The notes beneath the pieces were generated by a model. The model was not told the origin of the DNA. It ran no database searches and saw nothing but the letters and a program-made list of their open reading frames with translations. Positions 23,659 through 33,301 of a stretch of 44,097 bases of DNA are shown here, piece by piece (position 1 is the first letter of the stretch; each line of letters starts with the position of its first letter). The stretch is from Candidatus Krumholzibacteriota bacterium (lineage in GTDB: Bacteria > Krumholzibacteriota > Krumholzibacteriia > Krumholzibacteriales > Krumholzibacteriaceae). The DNA is taken from NCBI GenBank assembly GCA_016926065.1, contig JAFGPI010000107.1:1-44097 (forward strand), written 5' to 3'. A program made the translations under genes and the position numbers.

Positions 23659-26167
23659 ACTTCTCCACTTTTTGGAGCGGCCGGAAAAGATCGAGCATTT
23701 CTCCGATGGGGCCTTCCCCCGCGCCCTCATCTATTAACCGGGCTAATTCCAGGAAATTCGAACGGATATCGGGGGGGAGGGGAGAAGCTTCCATCCTCTC
23801 CATGTAAAAACCGGATCGCGCGCCTTTTCTCGTTCGCGCCCTGAACACTCCTCCCCCCAGCGTTTCGATTTCACGAACCATTTTTTTCCACCATTCAGGG
23901 GAAGCCTCCCGGTCTTTCCGCAGCACCAGCAGGCGCCCTGGGTGCTCCCGGTAAATATCCCGGATCACCAATTCAGCCGCTGCTGAGGCCCGAAGCAGCA
24001 ATGTATCTCCCGGAGCGAACTCCGTAAGCGCTATTATCATCCGGGCCGGACTCTGGCTCAAGGTTTCCCGGGCAAGCCTTTCCAATGGCAAAATAACCTT
24101 CTTGATATACCCGTAGACGGCGTTGGATACGGTATTTCCCGGAAACGAGAAATCGGCGAAAACGTAATCGGGGGCATGCTTCTCCAGCACCGATCCCAGC
24201 GCCTGACGGTTATCCAGCAAACCTAGGTACGATATCCGCTCTCTCCGCTCCCCCTGGTCCCGACGGTAGTGATCCCCGAGGGCCCCCATCTCATCGGAAA
24301 TAAGTACCAGCTCGGTCGCTCCCGCGAATATCGAACCGGCATTCTGAATAAGCGGGCCGCCCCCCGCCACCACTACCTTCCGTCCGGCATAGAGATTATC
24401 GGCGGTTTCCCCGGGTGAACCCAGTTCGACCTCGGAAGGATCGGTGATAATCCGGATCGAGACGCCAGCGCCTCTGGCTTCGTCTATCCTGCCCGGAGGA
24501 AGGCGATCGACATAGGAGCTCATCAGCAATATTTCGTCCAGGTTGAAACGCCTGGAAATCCTCTCTACCTCCGAAAATGATCCCAGCACCTTCAATCCAT
24601 GAATCATCTTGCCGGCCATCTCATGCCGATCGTCCAGGAATCCGACGGGCAACATCCCCTTAGCCTGCTTGACCTGATGCAGTATAACCTCCGCCAGATG
24701 GCCGGTTTCTCCGATCACCACCCTCTTTCCGGTAACTTCCTCATGAGAGGGAAGTTCGTGAAACCAGCGGGTGGCGATTCTCGAACCGGCCAGAAAGACG
24801 GTCAGAATAAACCAGTCTATGATAAAAACCGAGCGGGGGAAGGCCTCGAATCGAAACAGGAAGGTAAAGAGAACCACCATCACGGCCGATCCGAGCGTGA
24901 CCGCCTTAACCACCCGCATCAGATCATCGAAAGTGGTGTATTTCCAAACCGTCCGGTAGAGGCCGTAGTAAAAAAAGACCGCCGTTCTGACCACCAGCAC
25001 CACGGGGAAACTGATAAGCAGGGACGCAGTTTCCATCTCCGGGAAGCTGAAATTAAGACGCAGGTAATAGCTGAGGAAATAACTGGCGGCAATAAAAACC
25101 AAATCTCCCAGGGCCAGGGCCAGGGTTTTTCCTTCCCAGAAAAGCCGGCCGCCGCGTTCCATGCTGCGGATCTTGACTATCGCCCAGAGAAAGAATCCCA
25201 GCCAGATCACGGCGAATGAGGTAATGAACACCCGGTCGCTGCTGAACAGCAGCAGGGCGCTTATTCCCAGTAAGGCGGTCACCAGGTACTCCAGCAAGGT
25301 CACCTGTTTATGAGAAAGTCCCAGGGATATTAGGCGCTGGTAATAATGGGTGCGGTGGGCGGAAAATATCTTCTCCCTTTGAATAATCCTGCGGATCAAG
25401 GTCAGCGCCGCGTCAACGATTACCGCGCTTAATAGCAGCACGGTAACGAAGGCCGGCACGCCCTGCCGGACACCCATGATGGAGAAAACGGCGAATAAAA
25501 ATCCAATGAAGGTACTTCCCAGATCCCCCATGAATATCCGGGCGGGAGGAAAATTGTAACGTAGGAAACCGAACATCGCTCCGGCCATTATGACATATAA
25601 TCCGGCCAGCGGCGAGGAGCCGGATAGCAAGCCGATCAGGGCCAGGAATATCGACCCGATCATTCCCACTCCCGCGGCCAGCCCGTCGATGCCGTCGATA
25701 AAGTTATAAAAATTTATGATCCCGATGATCCAAAGGAAAGTGAAGGGCACCGCCAGGGCGCCCAGCTCGATCTCCCCCACCAGGGGAATATCCAACCGTC
25801 TCAAAATCACTCCGCAAAGGACCGCGATTCCGGCCGCCGCCACTTGTAGAAGCAGTTTTAGCAACGCCCGCAGGCCGCGCAGATCATCGATCAGCCCCAC
25901 CAGGGAGATGAGGATTCCGGCCGAGAATATCCCGATCCCGGCCGAGGAACCCTGAAAGGGCCGGGCTCCCGTGAGATAAAGGGTCAAGGCGGAGAGGTAA
26001 AAGGAAAAAACAATGGCCGCTCCCCCCAGGCGGGGCTTGGGAATAATATGCGAACTCCGGTCGTTGGGGATATCGAGCAGGCTGCGTTTGAGGGAGAACC
26101 GCAGGATAGTGCCGGTCAGCAGGAAGGAAACCAGGAAGGCTTCAAAAAATAACAGTAGTTCGGTCAT
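23651..26167 (-). CDS. Fusion: polyprenyl-phosphate HexNAc-1-P transferase (WecA/MraY family) with a degenerate CapD/FlaA1-like region
   Basis: Residues 1-335 are a polytopic PNPT enzyme that transfers a sugar-1-phosphate to a polyprenyl phosphate. It has GLIDD (91-95), NFYNFIDGIDGLAAG (152-166), MGDLGSTF (213-220) and HRTHYYQRL (271-279). Residues about 345-470 are four membrane helices like the N-terminus of CapD/PglF dehydratases, then a Rossmann-like domain (481-575, KRVVIGETGHLAEVI). Residues 595-800 align in order with the SDR part of CapD (VVVAGGG..., HAPDYVFADFSF, IIALTEFAPGD) but lack the TGxGGxIG loop, the HAAALKHVP block and the catalytic Ser/Asp-Lys motif. A fused pseudo-dehydratase is therefore likely. 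It sits between a GT4 and the ligase gene. Confidence 0.88.
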   Translation of the reverse strand: MTELLLFFEAFLVSFLLTGTILRFSLKRSLLDIPNDRSSHIIPKPRLGGAAIVFSFYLSALTLYLTGARPFQGSSAGIGIFSAGILISLVGLIDDLRGLRALLKLLLQVAAAGIAVLCGVILRRLDIPLVGEIELGALAVPFTFLWIIGIINFYNFIDGIDGLAAGVGMIGSIFLALIGLLSGSSPLAGLYVIMAGAMFGFLRYNFPPARIFMGDLGSTFIGFLFAVFSIMGVRQGVPAFVTVLLLSAVIVDAALTLIRRIIQREKIFSAHRTHYYQRLISLGLSHKQVTLLEYLVTALLGISALLLFSSDRVFITSFAVIWLGFFLWAIVKIRSMERGGRLFWEGKTLALALGDLVFIAASYFLSYYLRLNFSFPEMETASLLISFPVVLVVRTAVFFYYGLYRTVWKYTTFDDLMRVVKAVTLGSAVMVVLFTFLFRFEAFPRSVFIIDWFILTVFLAGSRIATRWFHELPSHEEVTGKRVVIGETGHLAEVILHQVKQAKGMLPVGFLDDRHEMAGKMIHGLKVLGSFSEVERISRRFNLDEILLMSSYVDRLPPGRIDEARGAGVSIRIITDPSEVELGSPGETADNLYAGRKVVVAGGGPLIQNAGSIFAGATELVLISDEMGALGDHYRRDQGERRERISYLGLLDNRQALGSVLEKHAPDYVFADFSFPGNTVSNAVYGYIKKVILPLERLARETLSQSPARMIIALTEFAPGDTLLLRASAAAELVIRDIYREHPGRLLVLRKDREASPEWWKKMVREIETLGGGVFRARTRKGARSGFYMERMEASPLPPDIRSNFLELARLIDEGAGEGPIGEMLDLFRPLQKVEKYD

Positions 26168-26213
26168 AACCCTCTATCCCGGGTCCGTTTTGAAGGTAAA
26201 TTGGTAAAGGCAG

Positions 26214-26242
26214 ATGATAATTCAAAAAAGGCTTCCGGACAA
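26214..26242 (-). promoter_or_regulatory. Predicted promoter of the PNPT-ligase-UbiA segment
   Basis: On the minus strand TTGTCC (26237-26242) and TATCAT (26214-26219) are 17 nt apart, in the 89-nt spacer between the GT4 stop and the PNPT start codon. The -10 matches at five positions, the -35 at four. A weak GCTT/AAGC stem followed by six U residues overlaps it, which might end transcription from upstream. Confidence 0.5.
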
Positions 26243-26256
26243 GCTAATTCTCCTTT

Positions 26257-27405
26257 TCACAAACGCAGCCGTTCCCCCACCAAGGTGACCTGCCGGTCCA
26301 GCATTTTCTCTTCATCGAAACACTCCAGGACTCGGGCGCGTCCCGCCTCTCCCATCCGGTCGGCCCGATCCCGGTCGGTCAGCAGTTCCCGGATCGCCTC
26401 GCCCAGGGCCCTATAATCGCCGACGGGAACCAGGATTCCCGTTTCACCGTCCACCACTTCCTCCCGGCACCCCCGGATATCGGTTGCCACCACCGGAAGT
26501 TCCGCCGCCATGGCCTCCAGCACCGAACGCGGCATTCCCTCCCGGTGGCTGGGTATAACAAAAAGGTCGAGGAGGGAAAGGAAGGCCGGAACATCATTCC
26601 GGTGACCGGTCAGGATCAAGCGGTCCTCCATCCCGTTCTCCCGGGCGAGCCGGTTTATCTCTTCCTGGCAGCCATCCCGGTCGCTGGCCAAGGTGGCCCC
26701 GATCAGGAAGAACTTGACCTCCGGAAATACATGCCCCAGCGATACGGCGGCCCGGGCGAATTCGAGCACTCCTTTTTCCCTCACCATGCGACCGATAAAA
26801 CCTACCGCCGGTCCGTCCCGGAGATCGAATTCTTTTCTTAAGGCGGCGACCTCATCCATGTATCTTTTTCGGCCGAAGAGGGCCGGATCCACTCCATTGC
26901 CGATATGGATCAACTTTTCGGGAGGGGCCAATCCTTCATTTAAGGCTTCCCGCCAATCCTCTCCACTCTGCACGAAAATCAGATCGGACATCCAGCCTCC
27001 CAGCTTTTCCAGGGTAAAAAATATCTTTCTCACCGGGCCCTTCATGCCCCCGTGGAAATAAAATCCGTGCGCCGTGTAGACAATCAACGGCACTCCGGCG
27101 ATGCGGGCCGCGGTCCGGCCGATCAGTCCGGCCACCGGAGTGTGGGCGTGAACCACCTGGAATCGCTCCCGGCGGATGAGACGTATCAACCTGAGCAGGG
27201 AAAGCAGGTGAGAAAAAATATTGAAACTGCGGGCGATAGGCAGGGGCACGACCGAAAAGCCTTCCCCTTTGAGCTTATCCAGTCCTTCCCCGGGGGAACA
27301 GCAATAGGTCACCTGGTACCCCGCCCTTCTAAACGCGAGCCCTATTGGCCGGAGCAGATGGTAAGCGGTATAATCGACCGCGCAAAGCTGTAATAATTTT
27401 ACCAC
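26257..27405 (-). CDS. GT4-family glycosyltransferase (CapM/PglA-like)
   Basis: The enzyme (382 residues) transfers a sugar from a nucleotide donor onto a lipid-linked or nascent glycan on the cytoplasmic side. The GT-B fold is shown by an N-terminal domain with VVHAHTPVAGLIGRTAARIAG and IVYTAHGFYFHGG, and a C-terminal domain with AVGFIGRMVREKGVLEFARA, then VIPSHREGMPRSVLEAMA and the E...E nucleotide-binding segment GETGILVPVGD. The YTAHGFYFH motif is typical of PglA/CapM transferases. The GTG start follows GGAGGAGA and overlaps the upstream stop by 7 nt; the open frame runs further 5' without support. Confidence 0.92.
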   Translation of the reverse strand: MVKLLQLCAVDYTAYHLLRPIGLAFRRAGYQVTYCCSPGEGLDKLKGEGFSVVPLPIARSFNIFSHLLSLLRLIRLIRRERFQVVHAHTPVAGLIGRTAARIAGVPLIVYTAHGFYFHGGMKGPVRKIFFTLEKLGGWMSDLIFVQSGEDWREALNEGLAPPEKLIHIGNGVDPALFGRKRYMDEVAALRKEFDLRDGPAVGFIGRMVREKGVLEFARAAVSLGHVFPEVKFFLIGATLASDRDGCQEEINRLARENGMEDRLILTGHRNDVPAFLSLLDLFVIPSHREGMPRSVLEAMAAELPVVATDIRGCREEVVDGETGILVPVGDYRALGEAIRELLTDRDRADRMGEAGRARVLECFDEEKMLDRQVTLVGERLRL

Positions 27406-28499
27406 CGGATATCTCCTCCCGGAGAATCCTCCACGGTGCTTCTTATTATGTCCACCATCCGGGGACCCCATTGGGGCAGGCTGTAACACTCTTCCACCCA
27501 GCGTCGCCCCTCCCGTCCCAGCCGCCGCCGCCGGTCGGGATCCAGCAGCAATCCGGTCAATCGCTCCACCCATTCCTCGCCGGTGCGGGCGATATACCCA
27601 TTTTTGTCTTCCACCACGATATCCTCCGCTCCTCCTTCCGGAGAGGATATCACCGGTTTGCCGGCCGCCATGTACTGCAGGAGTTTCAGCCCGCATTTGC
27701 CGGCGGCCAGTTTATGCAGGGCCAGCGGCATGATACCGATATCACACCGGGCCAGCTCGCTCACCTCCCCATCCTCCGACCAGGGAACCGCTTCGACCTC
27801 CAGCTCCGAGGGATTATAATGCGGAGCCCCGATTACCAGCAGCCGGAACTTTGCCTTCCGGTAAACCTCCCGGAGCACATCTTCATGTAGATGAAGATGA
27901 ATCAGCGTTTCCGGCGATCCGATCCACCCCACCACCGGCGCAGCGGAGGCCGGCTGATCCTTCTCCCGGGCGGGTATGGAACTATAACGGGCCGGATTGA
28001 TCACGGTGGGAAATCTTTTGGTGTTGCGGTTATAGCGGGAAGCATAAGCGGCCAGATGGCTGTTCCCGGCCAGAACCACATAGCTCCAACCCAGGACCAG
28101 AGGGATCTTGTTTCGCAGGAGCGCGCGGACCAGAGGATTATTCGATTCGGAATAGTAAAGATAGATGGCATCGTCCAGGTCATAGATGATCTTGACCCGA
28201 AAGATCTTCAGGAAAAACTCCAGAAAAGGGGGATTATAGGGGAGCAGCTCCTTTTGAATGAAAACGGCGTCGTAGGAGGGCGCTCCCAAAACGTCAAGTA
28301 TCCGTCCCAGGAACCTGCGCATATAGTACCAGCAAGATTTTCTTCGCCCGGCAAAAATGGACCGCAGGTAACCGTCCGAATGCAGCGCCCGCACCTTGCA
28401 TTCAATACCTTTCCCTTCCAGCCACGGGATATACTGGAAAACCCGATACCGGCTGCTCGGACCGAGCCGGGGATACTTGGTAAAGAAAATTACGCGCAA
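27399..28499 (-). CDS. GT-B glycosyltransferase (family 1/4-like)
   Basis: The 366-residue protein begins RVIFFTKYPRLGPSSRYRVFQYIP, has IIYDLDDAIY in the N domain, and in the C domain WIGSPETLIHL, IGIMPLALHKLAAGKCGLKLLQYMAAGKPVI (split: IGIMPLALHKLAAGK, then CGLKLLQYMAAGKPVI) and GRRWVEECYS. This is the usual GT-B two-domain layout. Acceptor and donor cannot be read from sequence. The TTG start follows GGAG by 6 nt. It sits between gmhA and the CapM-like gene in the polysaccharide block; the overlap with the next gene implies coupled translation. Confidence 0.88.
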   Translation of the reverse strand: MRVIFFTKYPRLGPSSRYRVFQYIPWLEGKGIECKVRALHSDGYLRSIFAGRRKSCWYYMRRFLGRILDVLGAPSYDAVFIQKELLPYNPPFLEFFLKIFRVKIIYDLDDAIYLYYSESNNPLVRALLRNKIPLVLGWSYVVLAGNSHLAAYASRYNRNTKRFPTVINPARYSSIPAREKDQPASAAPVVGWIGSPETLIHLHLHEDVLREVYRKAKFRLLVIGAPHYNPSELEVEAVPWSEDGEVSELARCDIGIMPLALHKLAAGKCGLKLLQYMAAGKPVISSPEGGAEDIVVEDKNGYIARTGEEWVERLTGLLLDPDRRRRLGREGRRWVEECYSLPQWGPRMVDIIRSTVEDSPGGDIRW

Positions 28500-28535
28500 A
28501 TCCTTCTCCGCGTTAAAGGTTCGGGAAAGAGTGCC

Positions 28536-29132
28536 TTACTCCCCGTTCACCACCATTTCCTCCACCAGCCCGCAGAGAATATGCCCCGCCGTCATATGAA
28601 CTTCCTGGATCCGGGGCGTGTCATGGTGGGAAACCCGGAAAGCGATATGGGAAATCTCCGCCACCTTGCCCCCCGATTTGCCGGTGAAGACCAGGGAGAT
28701 CATACCCAGTTCCTCGGCCTTTTCCACCGCCTGAATGATATTGGGGGAATCGCCGCTGGTAGACAGGCTCAACAGCACGTCACCTTCATTCCCCACACTG
28801 TCCAGTTGCCGGGAAAAAACCTCGCTGTAGGCGTAATCATTGGCCATGGCCGTGGTCACCGACGGATTGGCGGTCAGGGAGAAGGCTTTGAAACCCTTGA
28901 TTTTCTTTCTCCGGAATCGTCCCACCAGTTCCCCCACTATATGCTGCGCGTCCGCTGCGCTGCCCCCGTTTCCACAGGTAAAGATGGTCTTTCCCTGGCT
29001 TATGGCCCCGGTGATTATTTCGGCCATCCGCACCAGCTTGACGGCTTCCTCCCGGGGGAAACCTTCCAGGATCTTTCGCAGAGCGTCGATCTCCTCGATC
29101 ACCTGGTCCAGGTACTTATCGGTCTTTTTCAC
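28536..29132 (-). CDS. gmhA: Sedoheptulose-7-phosphate isomerase (phosphoheptose isomerase)
   Basis: GmhA converts sedoheptulose-7-phosphate to D-glycero-manno-heptose-7-phosphate, the first step to ADP- or GDP-heptose for LPS core or surface glycans. The SIS domain has FTCGNGGSAADAQHIVGELVGRF, ANDYAYSEVFSRQLDS, LSTSGDSPNIIQA and the C-terminal QEVHMTAGHILCGLVE; the conserved Glu and His of the active site and metal sites lie in the first and last of these. The start codon is GTG, 7 nt after the upstream gene's stop, with only a weak ribosome binding site. No other heptose genes are in the window. Confidence 0.93.
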   Translation of the reverse strand: MKKTDKYLDQVIEEIDALRKILEGFPREEAVKLVRMAEIITGAISQGKTIFTCGNGGSAADAQHIVGELVGRFRRKKIKGFKAFSLTANPSVTTAMANDYAYSEVFSRQLDSVGNEGDVLLSLSTSGDSPNIIQAVEKAEELGMISLVFTGKSGGKVAEISHIAFRVSHHDTPRIQEVHMTAGHILCGLVEEMVVNGE

Positions 29133-29139
29133 CGCATTC

Positions 29140-30609
29140 TCATTTCGTAAGCACGATGATCGAGATCGCCACCATTCCCAGCTGGATCGCCGAGCTGATC
29201 ACAGATCCGAAAATCGTCGTTTTCGATTTCTTCACGATAATGGTATCCCCCCGGTTGGGCCGGCTATTTTTATCCGCCTTCCGGGATTTGCCATCGGTTG
29301 AATAGATCACCACCCGGTCGATGCTGCCCTTATCGGTCGGTCCTCCCGCCAATCCCACGTACTGCGCCACCGTCCAATCCCCGTTAAATCCGAATTTCCC
29401 CGGCACCATAACCTCTCCCCCCACTACCACCACCTGATTCAGGCGGGGAACGTGCAGCATGTCCCCGTCCCGGAGCCGGATATCCTTTCCGCTCCGGGGA
29501 GGCACGTAGTCCCCTAGATTGATCCGGAGAATTTCTCCGTTTTTCCTCTCGATCGATGCCCCGGAGAAGTCGGCGTCCGCTCCAAAATCGCCCACCCTTC
29601 CCAGAACGCTGGTCAATCGTTCCCCTTCGGTTATGTATAAATAACCCGACCGGCTGACCGCGCCGAAAATATAGATCCGATGGGTATTGGACATTTCATT
29701 GATTACGCAGATTTCATCGCCGTCCCGCAGCACCAAATCGAAATCTTCCGGGATCAAGGTGGTGGTGGATACCGAGCCTTCCTCGTCGATACGGCTGAGA
29801 AGGATGGAATCTCTTACGGCCTGAGGGGAGAAACCACCGGCCAGCTCCAGTAAATCAGCCACCGTTTCGCGGGGAAGAACTTGATAGAGGGCGGATTTGC
29901 GAACACTTCCAAAAACCGCCGCGTGCTTTTGGGCCACCGGCACATGAATCCGGTCTCCGTTGGAGAGGAAAGGATTACTGGAAAAATCGCCCTGCAGGTT
30001 GAATTTAAGTATATCCACCTCGTTTTTATCCCCATTCCGCTCCAAACACACCCGCCTGTTTGTTCCTACCGCCCGGATCCCTCCAGCCAGGGCAATAGCG
30101 TCGGAAATCCTCTGCATGGCGGTAACCGACACCGGACCCGGTCTCTCCACTTCTCCGGTAACGAACACGCGGAATACCCGGGGCTGCTGCAGAAAGCAAT
30201 ACAGTTCGATATCGTGGAACCGCTTATCCACCTCCCGGGAAAGCTCTTCCCGGAATTCGGTAAGGGTCAAACCATCCGCCCGGATCGCCCCCATATCGGG
30301 AATAAAGACCTCTCCCTCCGGCAAAACCACCAACGAGAAAGAGCGCGGAAAGGGCCCCACCAAGTTGACCAGCAACCGGTCGTAGGGTCCCAGGACGTAC
30401 GAATCCGGATCTACCGCTCCCTCCAGGATGGGAATCGCCATCCGTGAATACTGACTGTCCAGAACGGTCCCGGTTATTTCTCCCGCTTCAGTCCGGGCCC
30501 TTTCCTCCTGCAGGGAGTTACCCGCGGTCTGGGCCGGCAGGCTCCGGCACCAGCAAGTCGGAATTATCAGCAGCAGGGCGAGGGACCAACGGGGACTGAT
30601 TATTTTCAT
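29140..30609 (-). CDS. Polysaccharide export protein (Wza-like, Poly_export/SLBB domains)
   Basis: Proteins of this type form the outer-membrane or periplasmic channel of capsular and exopolysaccharide export. An N-terminal signal peptide is followed by a Poly_export domain (about 65-150; DPDSYVLGPYDRLLVNLVGP, then FIPDMGAIRADGLTL). Several SLBB repeats follow, marked by VFVTGEVERPGPV, AAVFGSVRKSALYQV, YIFGAVSRSGYLYI and VVVGGEVMVPGKFGF. A hydrophobic C-terminal helix (about 468-488) resembles the outer-membrane helix of Wza. A lipobox is not clear. It lies 10 nt after alaS and 7 nt before gmhA, so it heads the polysaccharide genes. Confidence 0.9.
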   Translation of the reverse strand: MKIISPRWSLALLLIIPTCWCRSLPAQTAGNSLQEERARTEAGEITGTVLDSQYSRMAIPILEGAVDPDSYVLGPYDRLLVNLVGPFPRSFSLVVLPEGEVFIPDMGAIRADGLTLTEFREELSREVDKRFHDIELYCFLQQPRVFRVFVTGEVERPGPVSVTAMQRISDAIALAGGIRAVGTNRRVCLERNGDKNEVDILKFNLQGDFSSNPFLSNGDRIHVPVAQKHAAVFGSVRKSALYQVLPRETVADLLELAGGFSPQAVRDSILLSRIDEEGSVSTTTLIPEDFDLVLRDGDEICVINEMSNTHRIYIFGAVSRSGYLYITEGERLTSVLGRVGDFGADADFSGASIERKNGEILRINLGDYVPPRSGKDIRLRDGDMLHVPRLNQVVVVGGEVMVPGKFGFNGDWTVAQYVGLAGGPTDKGSIDRVVIYSTDGKSRKADKNSRPNRGDTIIVKKSKTTIFGSVISSAIQLGMVAISIIVLTK

Positions 30610-30619
30610 GCTTTTTTCC

Positions 30620-33301
30620 TTATCCGGATATTAAACGCTCCACTATCCCGGGCAGGGCCTCGAACACCTTGCCCTCGCTTTCCATATCTTTCGTGCCCAG
30701 CTGGGCTATATGTTTCTTGCCTCCCCCCCCGCCGCCGACCACCTTACTCAGTTCGCGCACCAAACCATTGGCGGTGAGACCCTTTTCAACCACGTCTTGC
30801 GTAACCGTGACCACGTACTGCATCTTCCCGTTGCAGGGAATGGACAACAGCGCCACTCCCGATTTCACCCGGTCACGGAAAAGATCGGCCTGATTTCTCA
30901 AGGCTCCCACATCCTTAACCGATATTCTTCCGTAAACCACTTTCATCCCTCCCAGATCGCGCCCCGCCTGGATTAGAGCATCCAGCTCGTTTACGGCCTC
31001 ACCCCGTTCCAGCTTGCTAATCTCCTTTTTCATATCATCGATATCGGACAGGAGCGAACGGATTCGTCCGGCCACCTCGGAGGAAGAAACCTTCAACAGC
31101 GATCCCGCCTCCTCCAGGCGCACCTGGATCTGATGGAGATGGGCCAGCGCCGCCGCTCCGGTCACCGCCTCTATCCTCCTGATTCCGGCCGCCACGCTGC
31201 TCTCGGCTACGATCAAGAACAGTCCGATCTTACCGGTGTTATCCAAATGGGTGCCCCCGCAGAGCTCGGTCGAAATATCTCCTATCTTCACCACCCGCAC
31301 CTGCTCTCCGTATTTCTCGTCGAAAAGGGCGATGGCTCCGGCTCTGACCGCTTCCTTGTATCCCATGATCGCGGTGCGTATCTCTATGGCATCCCGTATC
31401 CAGCCGTTGACTTTTTCCTCGATCAGTTGACGTTCCTCCAGTGAGACCGCCTGATAATGGTTGAAATCGAACCTCAACCGGTTGGCGTCGACCAGGGAAC
31501 CGGCCTGAGCGATATGTCCGCCGATTATCTCCCGCAAGGCGGCGTGAAGCAGGTGAGTGGCCGAATGATTGGCCGCGATGGCCAGCCGCTTTGCCTTATC
31601 CACCCGCAACGTGGCCATTTTATTCTCCGGAAGGCTCTTCTCCAGTTCGAAGTTCTCGATTTCGGGCTCGACGAGATGAACCACATCCGCCCCTCTTTTT
31701 ATAACCTCCCTTACCTCGCACCGGACTTTCCCGATGTCTATCCAGCCTCCATCGGTCACCTGTCCGCCCGCGGTGGCGTAGAACGGTGTCCGCTCAAAAA
31801 TCACCTCGTAGGCGATCCCCGCCGGCGATTCCCAGGAAATATCCTTCCGGGTCGATTTATCGACGGGACGGAAACTCCTAATCTGGGCGCGGCTATCCAA
31901 CTCTTCGTAACCGGAAAATTCGGAAGCCGTTCCCTGGCTTACCTCTTTCATATCGATAATTTCCTCCCCCGTGGAGTCAAAGGTGCTGCCCCTTTTAGCC
32001 CGCAATCTTTGCCGCTGCATGGCTCGCTCGAAGCCCTCCCCATCGACTTGCAGACCCTCTTCCCCGGCCAGGGCCACCGTCAGCTCGAAGGGAAATCCGA
32101 AGGTATCATAAAGAAGAAAAACCTGATCGCCGTTAATCTCCCCGCCCCCTTCTTTCCGGATTTCCCGCACCAGGGACTGAAAACGTTCCCGGCCTTCCTT
32201 TAGGGTGCGGAAAAAGCTCTTTTCTTCGGCCCGGATGATCTTTTCGATCTCTTCTTGCCGTCCCCCCAGTTCCGGGTAGGCATCTTTCATCAGCCCGATT
32301 ACCACTTCCACCAACTTATACATAAAGGGTTCCGTGATCCCGAAGGTATGGAGCCGGGTCAGCGCCCTGCGCAGTATTCTGCGCAGCAGGTAACCGCGCC
32401 CCTCATTGGAAGGGTAGATATTCTCGGCTATGGTAAAGGTCAGCGCCCGGATATGATCGGCGATCATATTTACACCCATGACCGCCTCCTGGTCCCTCTC
32501 CCCCCCGGAGGGAAGTTTTCCGATCACCGCCTCCACGATAGGTTCAAATAGATCGGTCTGAAAATTATCCTCCACCCCCTGCATGATCATGGCAATCCGC
32601 TCCAATCCGGCTCCGGTATCGATCCCCGGTTTTTCCAGGGGACGGTAATGCCCGCCATCCTCCAGGAAAAACTGCGGAAAGACCAGGTTCCAGAACTCCA
32701 GATACCGGTCACAGTCGCATCCGGGGGCGCAGTCGGATTTTCCGCACCCTTTACCCTCCCCCGTGTCGTAATAGATCTCCGAACAGGGACCGCAGACTCC
32801 GGTCTTTCCCACCGGTCCCCAGAAATTATCCTTTTTTCCCAGCCGGAATATTTTTTCCGCCGGCAACCCGATCTCGCCCTGCCATATCCGGTATGCCTCA
32901 TCGTCCTCGTGGAAGACGCTGACGTACAACCTCTCCGGGGAAAGCTGAAGCACCTCGGTTACGAATTCCCAGGCCCAGACAATGGCTTCTTGTTTGAAAT
33001 AATCTCCGAAACTGAAATTACCCAGCATTTCGAAAAAGGTATGATGACGGAGGGTTTTCCCCACGCTCTCCAGATCGCCCGCCCGCAGGCATTTCTGCAC
33101 ACTGGCCGCCCTGGTATAGGGCAGGTTATCCGGCCGCAGATAATATTCTTTGAAGGGTACCATGCCCGCGGAGGTAAAGAGAAGCGTCTGATCTCCGGCG
33201 GGCACCAGGGGCGCGCTGGGTACTTCGGTGTGCCCCCGGGCGACGAAAAAATCGATATAGGCCCGTCTGATTTGCTGTGCCGTTCTAATCTTCTGGTTCA
33301 T
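30620..33301 (-). CDS. alaS: Alanyl-tRNA synthetase
   Basis: AlaRS charges tRNA-Ala and edits mischarged Ser/Gly. At 893 residues it has every domain: catalytic (SAPLVPAGDQTLLFTSAGM, FEMLGNFSFGDYFKQEAI, DTGAGLERIAMIMQG), tRNA-recognition, editing (NHSATHLLHAALRE and CGGTHLDNTG zinc ligands) and a C-terminal C-Ala-type region with a GGGGGGKK stretch. The ATG overlaps the end of recX by 17 nt, the classical recA-recX-alaS order. The tRNA-Ala gene at 43682 carries the G3-U70 pair that AlaRS recognises. Confidence 0.98.
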   Translation of the reverse strand: MNQKIRTAQQIRRAYIDFFVARGHTEVPSAPLVPAGDQTLLFTSAGMVPFKEYYLRPDNLPYTRAASVQKCLRAGDLESVGKTLRHHTFFEMLGNFSFGDYFKQEAIVWAWEFVTEVLQLSPERLYVSVFHEDDEAYRIWQGEIGLPAEKIFRLGKKDNFWGPVGKTGVCGPCSEIYYDTGEGKGCGKSDCAPGCDCDRYLEFWNLVFPQFFLEDGGHYRPLEKPGIDTGAGLERIAMIMQGVEDNFQTDLFEPIVEAVIGKLPSGGERDQEAVMGVNMIADHIRALTFTIAENIYPSNEGRGYLLRRILRRALTRLHTFGITEPFMYKLVEVVIGLMKDAYPELGGRQEEIEKIIRAEEKSFFRTLKEGRERFQSLVREIRKEGGGEINGDQVFLLYDTFGFPFELTVALAGEEGLQVDGEGFERAMQRQRLRAKRGSTFDSTGEEIIDMKEVSQGTASEFSGYEELDSRAQIRSFRPVDKSTRKDISWESPAGIAYEVIFERTPFYATAGGQVTDGGWIDIGKVRCEVREVIKRGADVVHLVEPEIENFELEKSLPENKMATLRVDKAKRLAIAANHSATHLLHAALREIIGGHIAQAGSLVDANRLRFDFNHYQAVSLEERQLIEEKVNGWIRDAIEIRTAIMGYKEAVRAGAIALFDEKYGEQVRVVKIGDISTELCGGTHLDNTGKIGLFLIVAESSVAAGIRRIEAVTGAAALAHLHQIQVRLEEAGSLLKVSSSEVAGRIRSLLSDIDDMKKEISKLERGEAVNELDALIQAGRDLGGMKVVYGRISVKDVGALRNQADLFRDRVKSGVALLSIPCNGKMQYVVTVTQDVVEKGLTANGLVRELSKVVGGGGGGKKHIAQLGTKDMESEGKVFEALPGIVERLISG

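Noticed and set aside
27891-29150. Long plus-strand open frame (about 419 codons)
   Set aside because: It is antisense to gmhA and a glycosyltransferase, both with clear motifs; the composition is that of a shadow frame.
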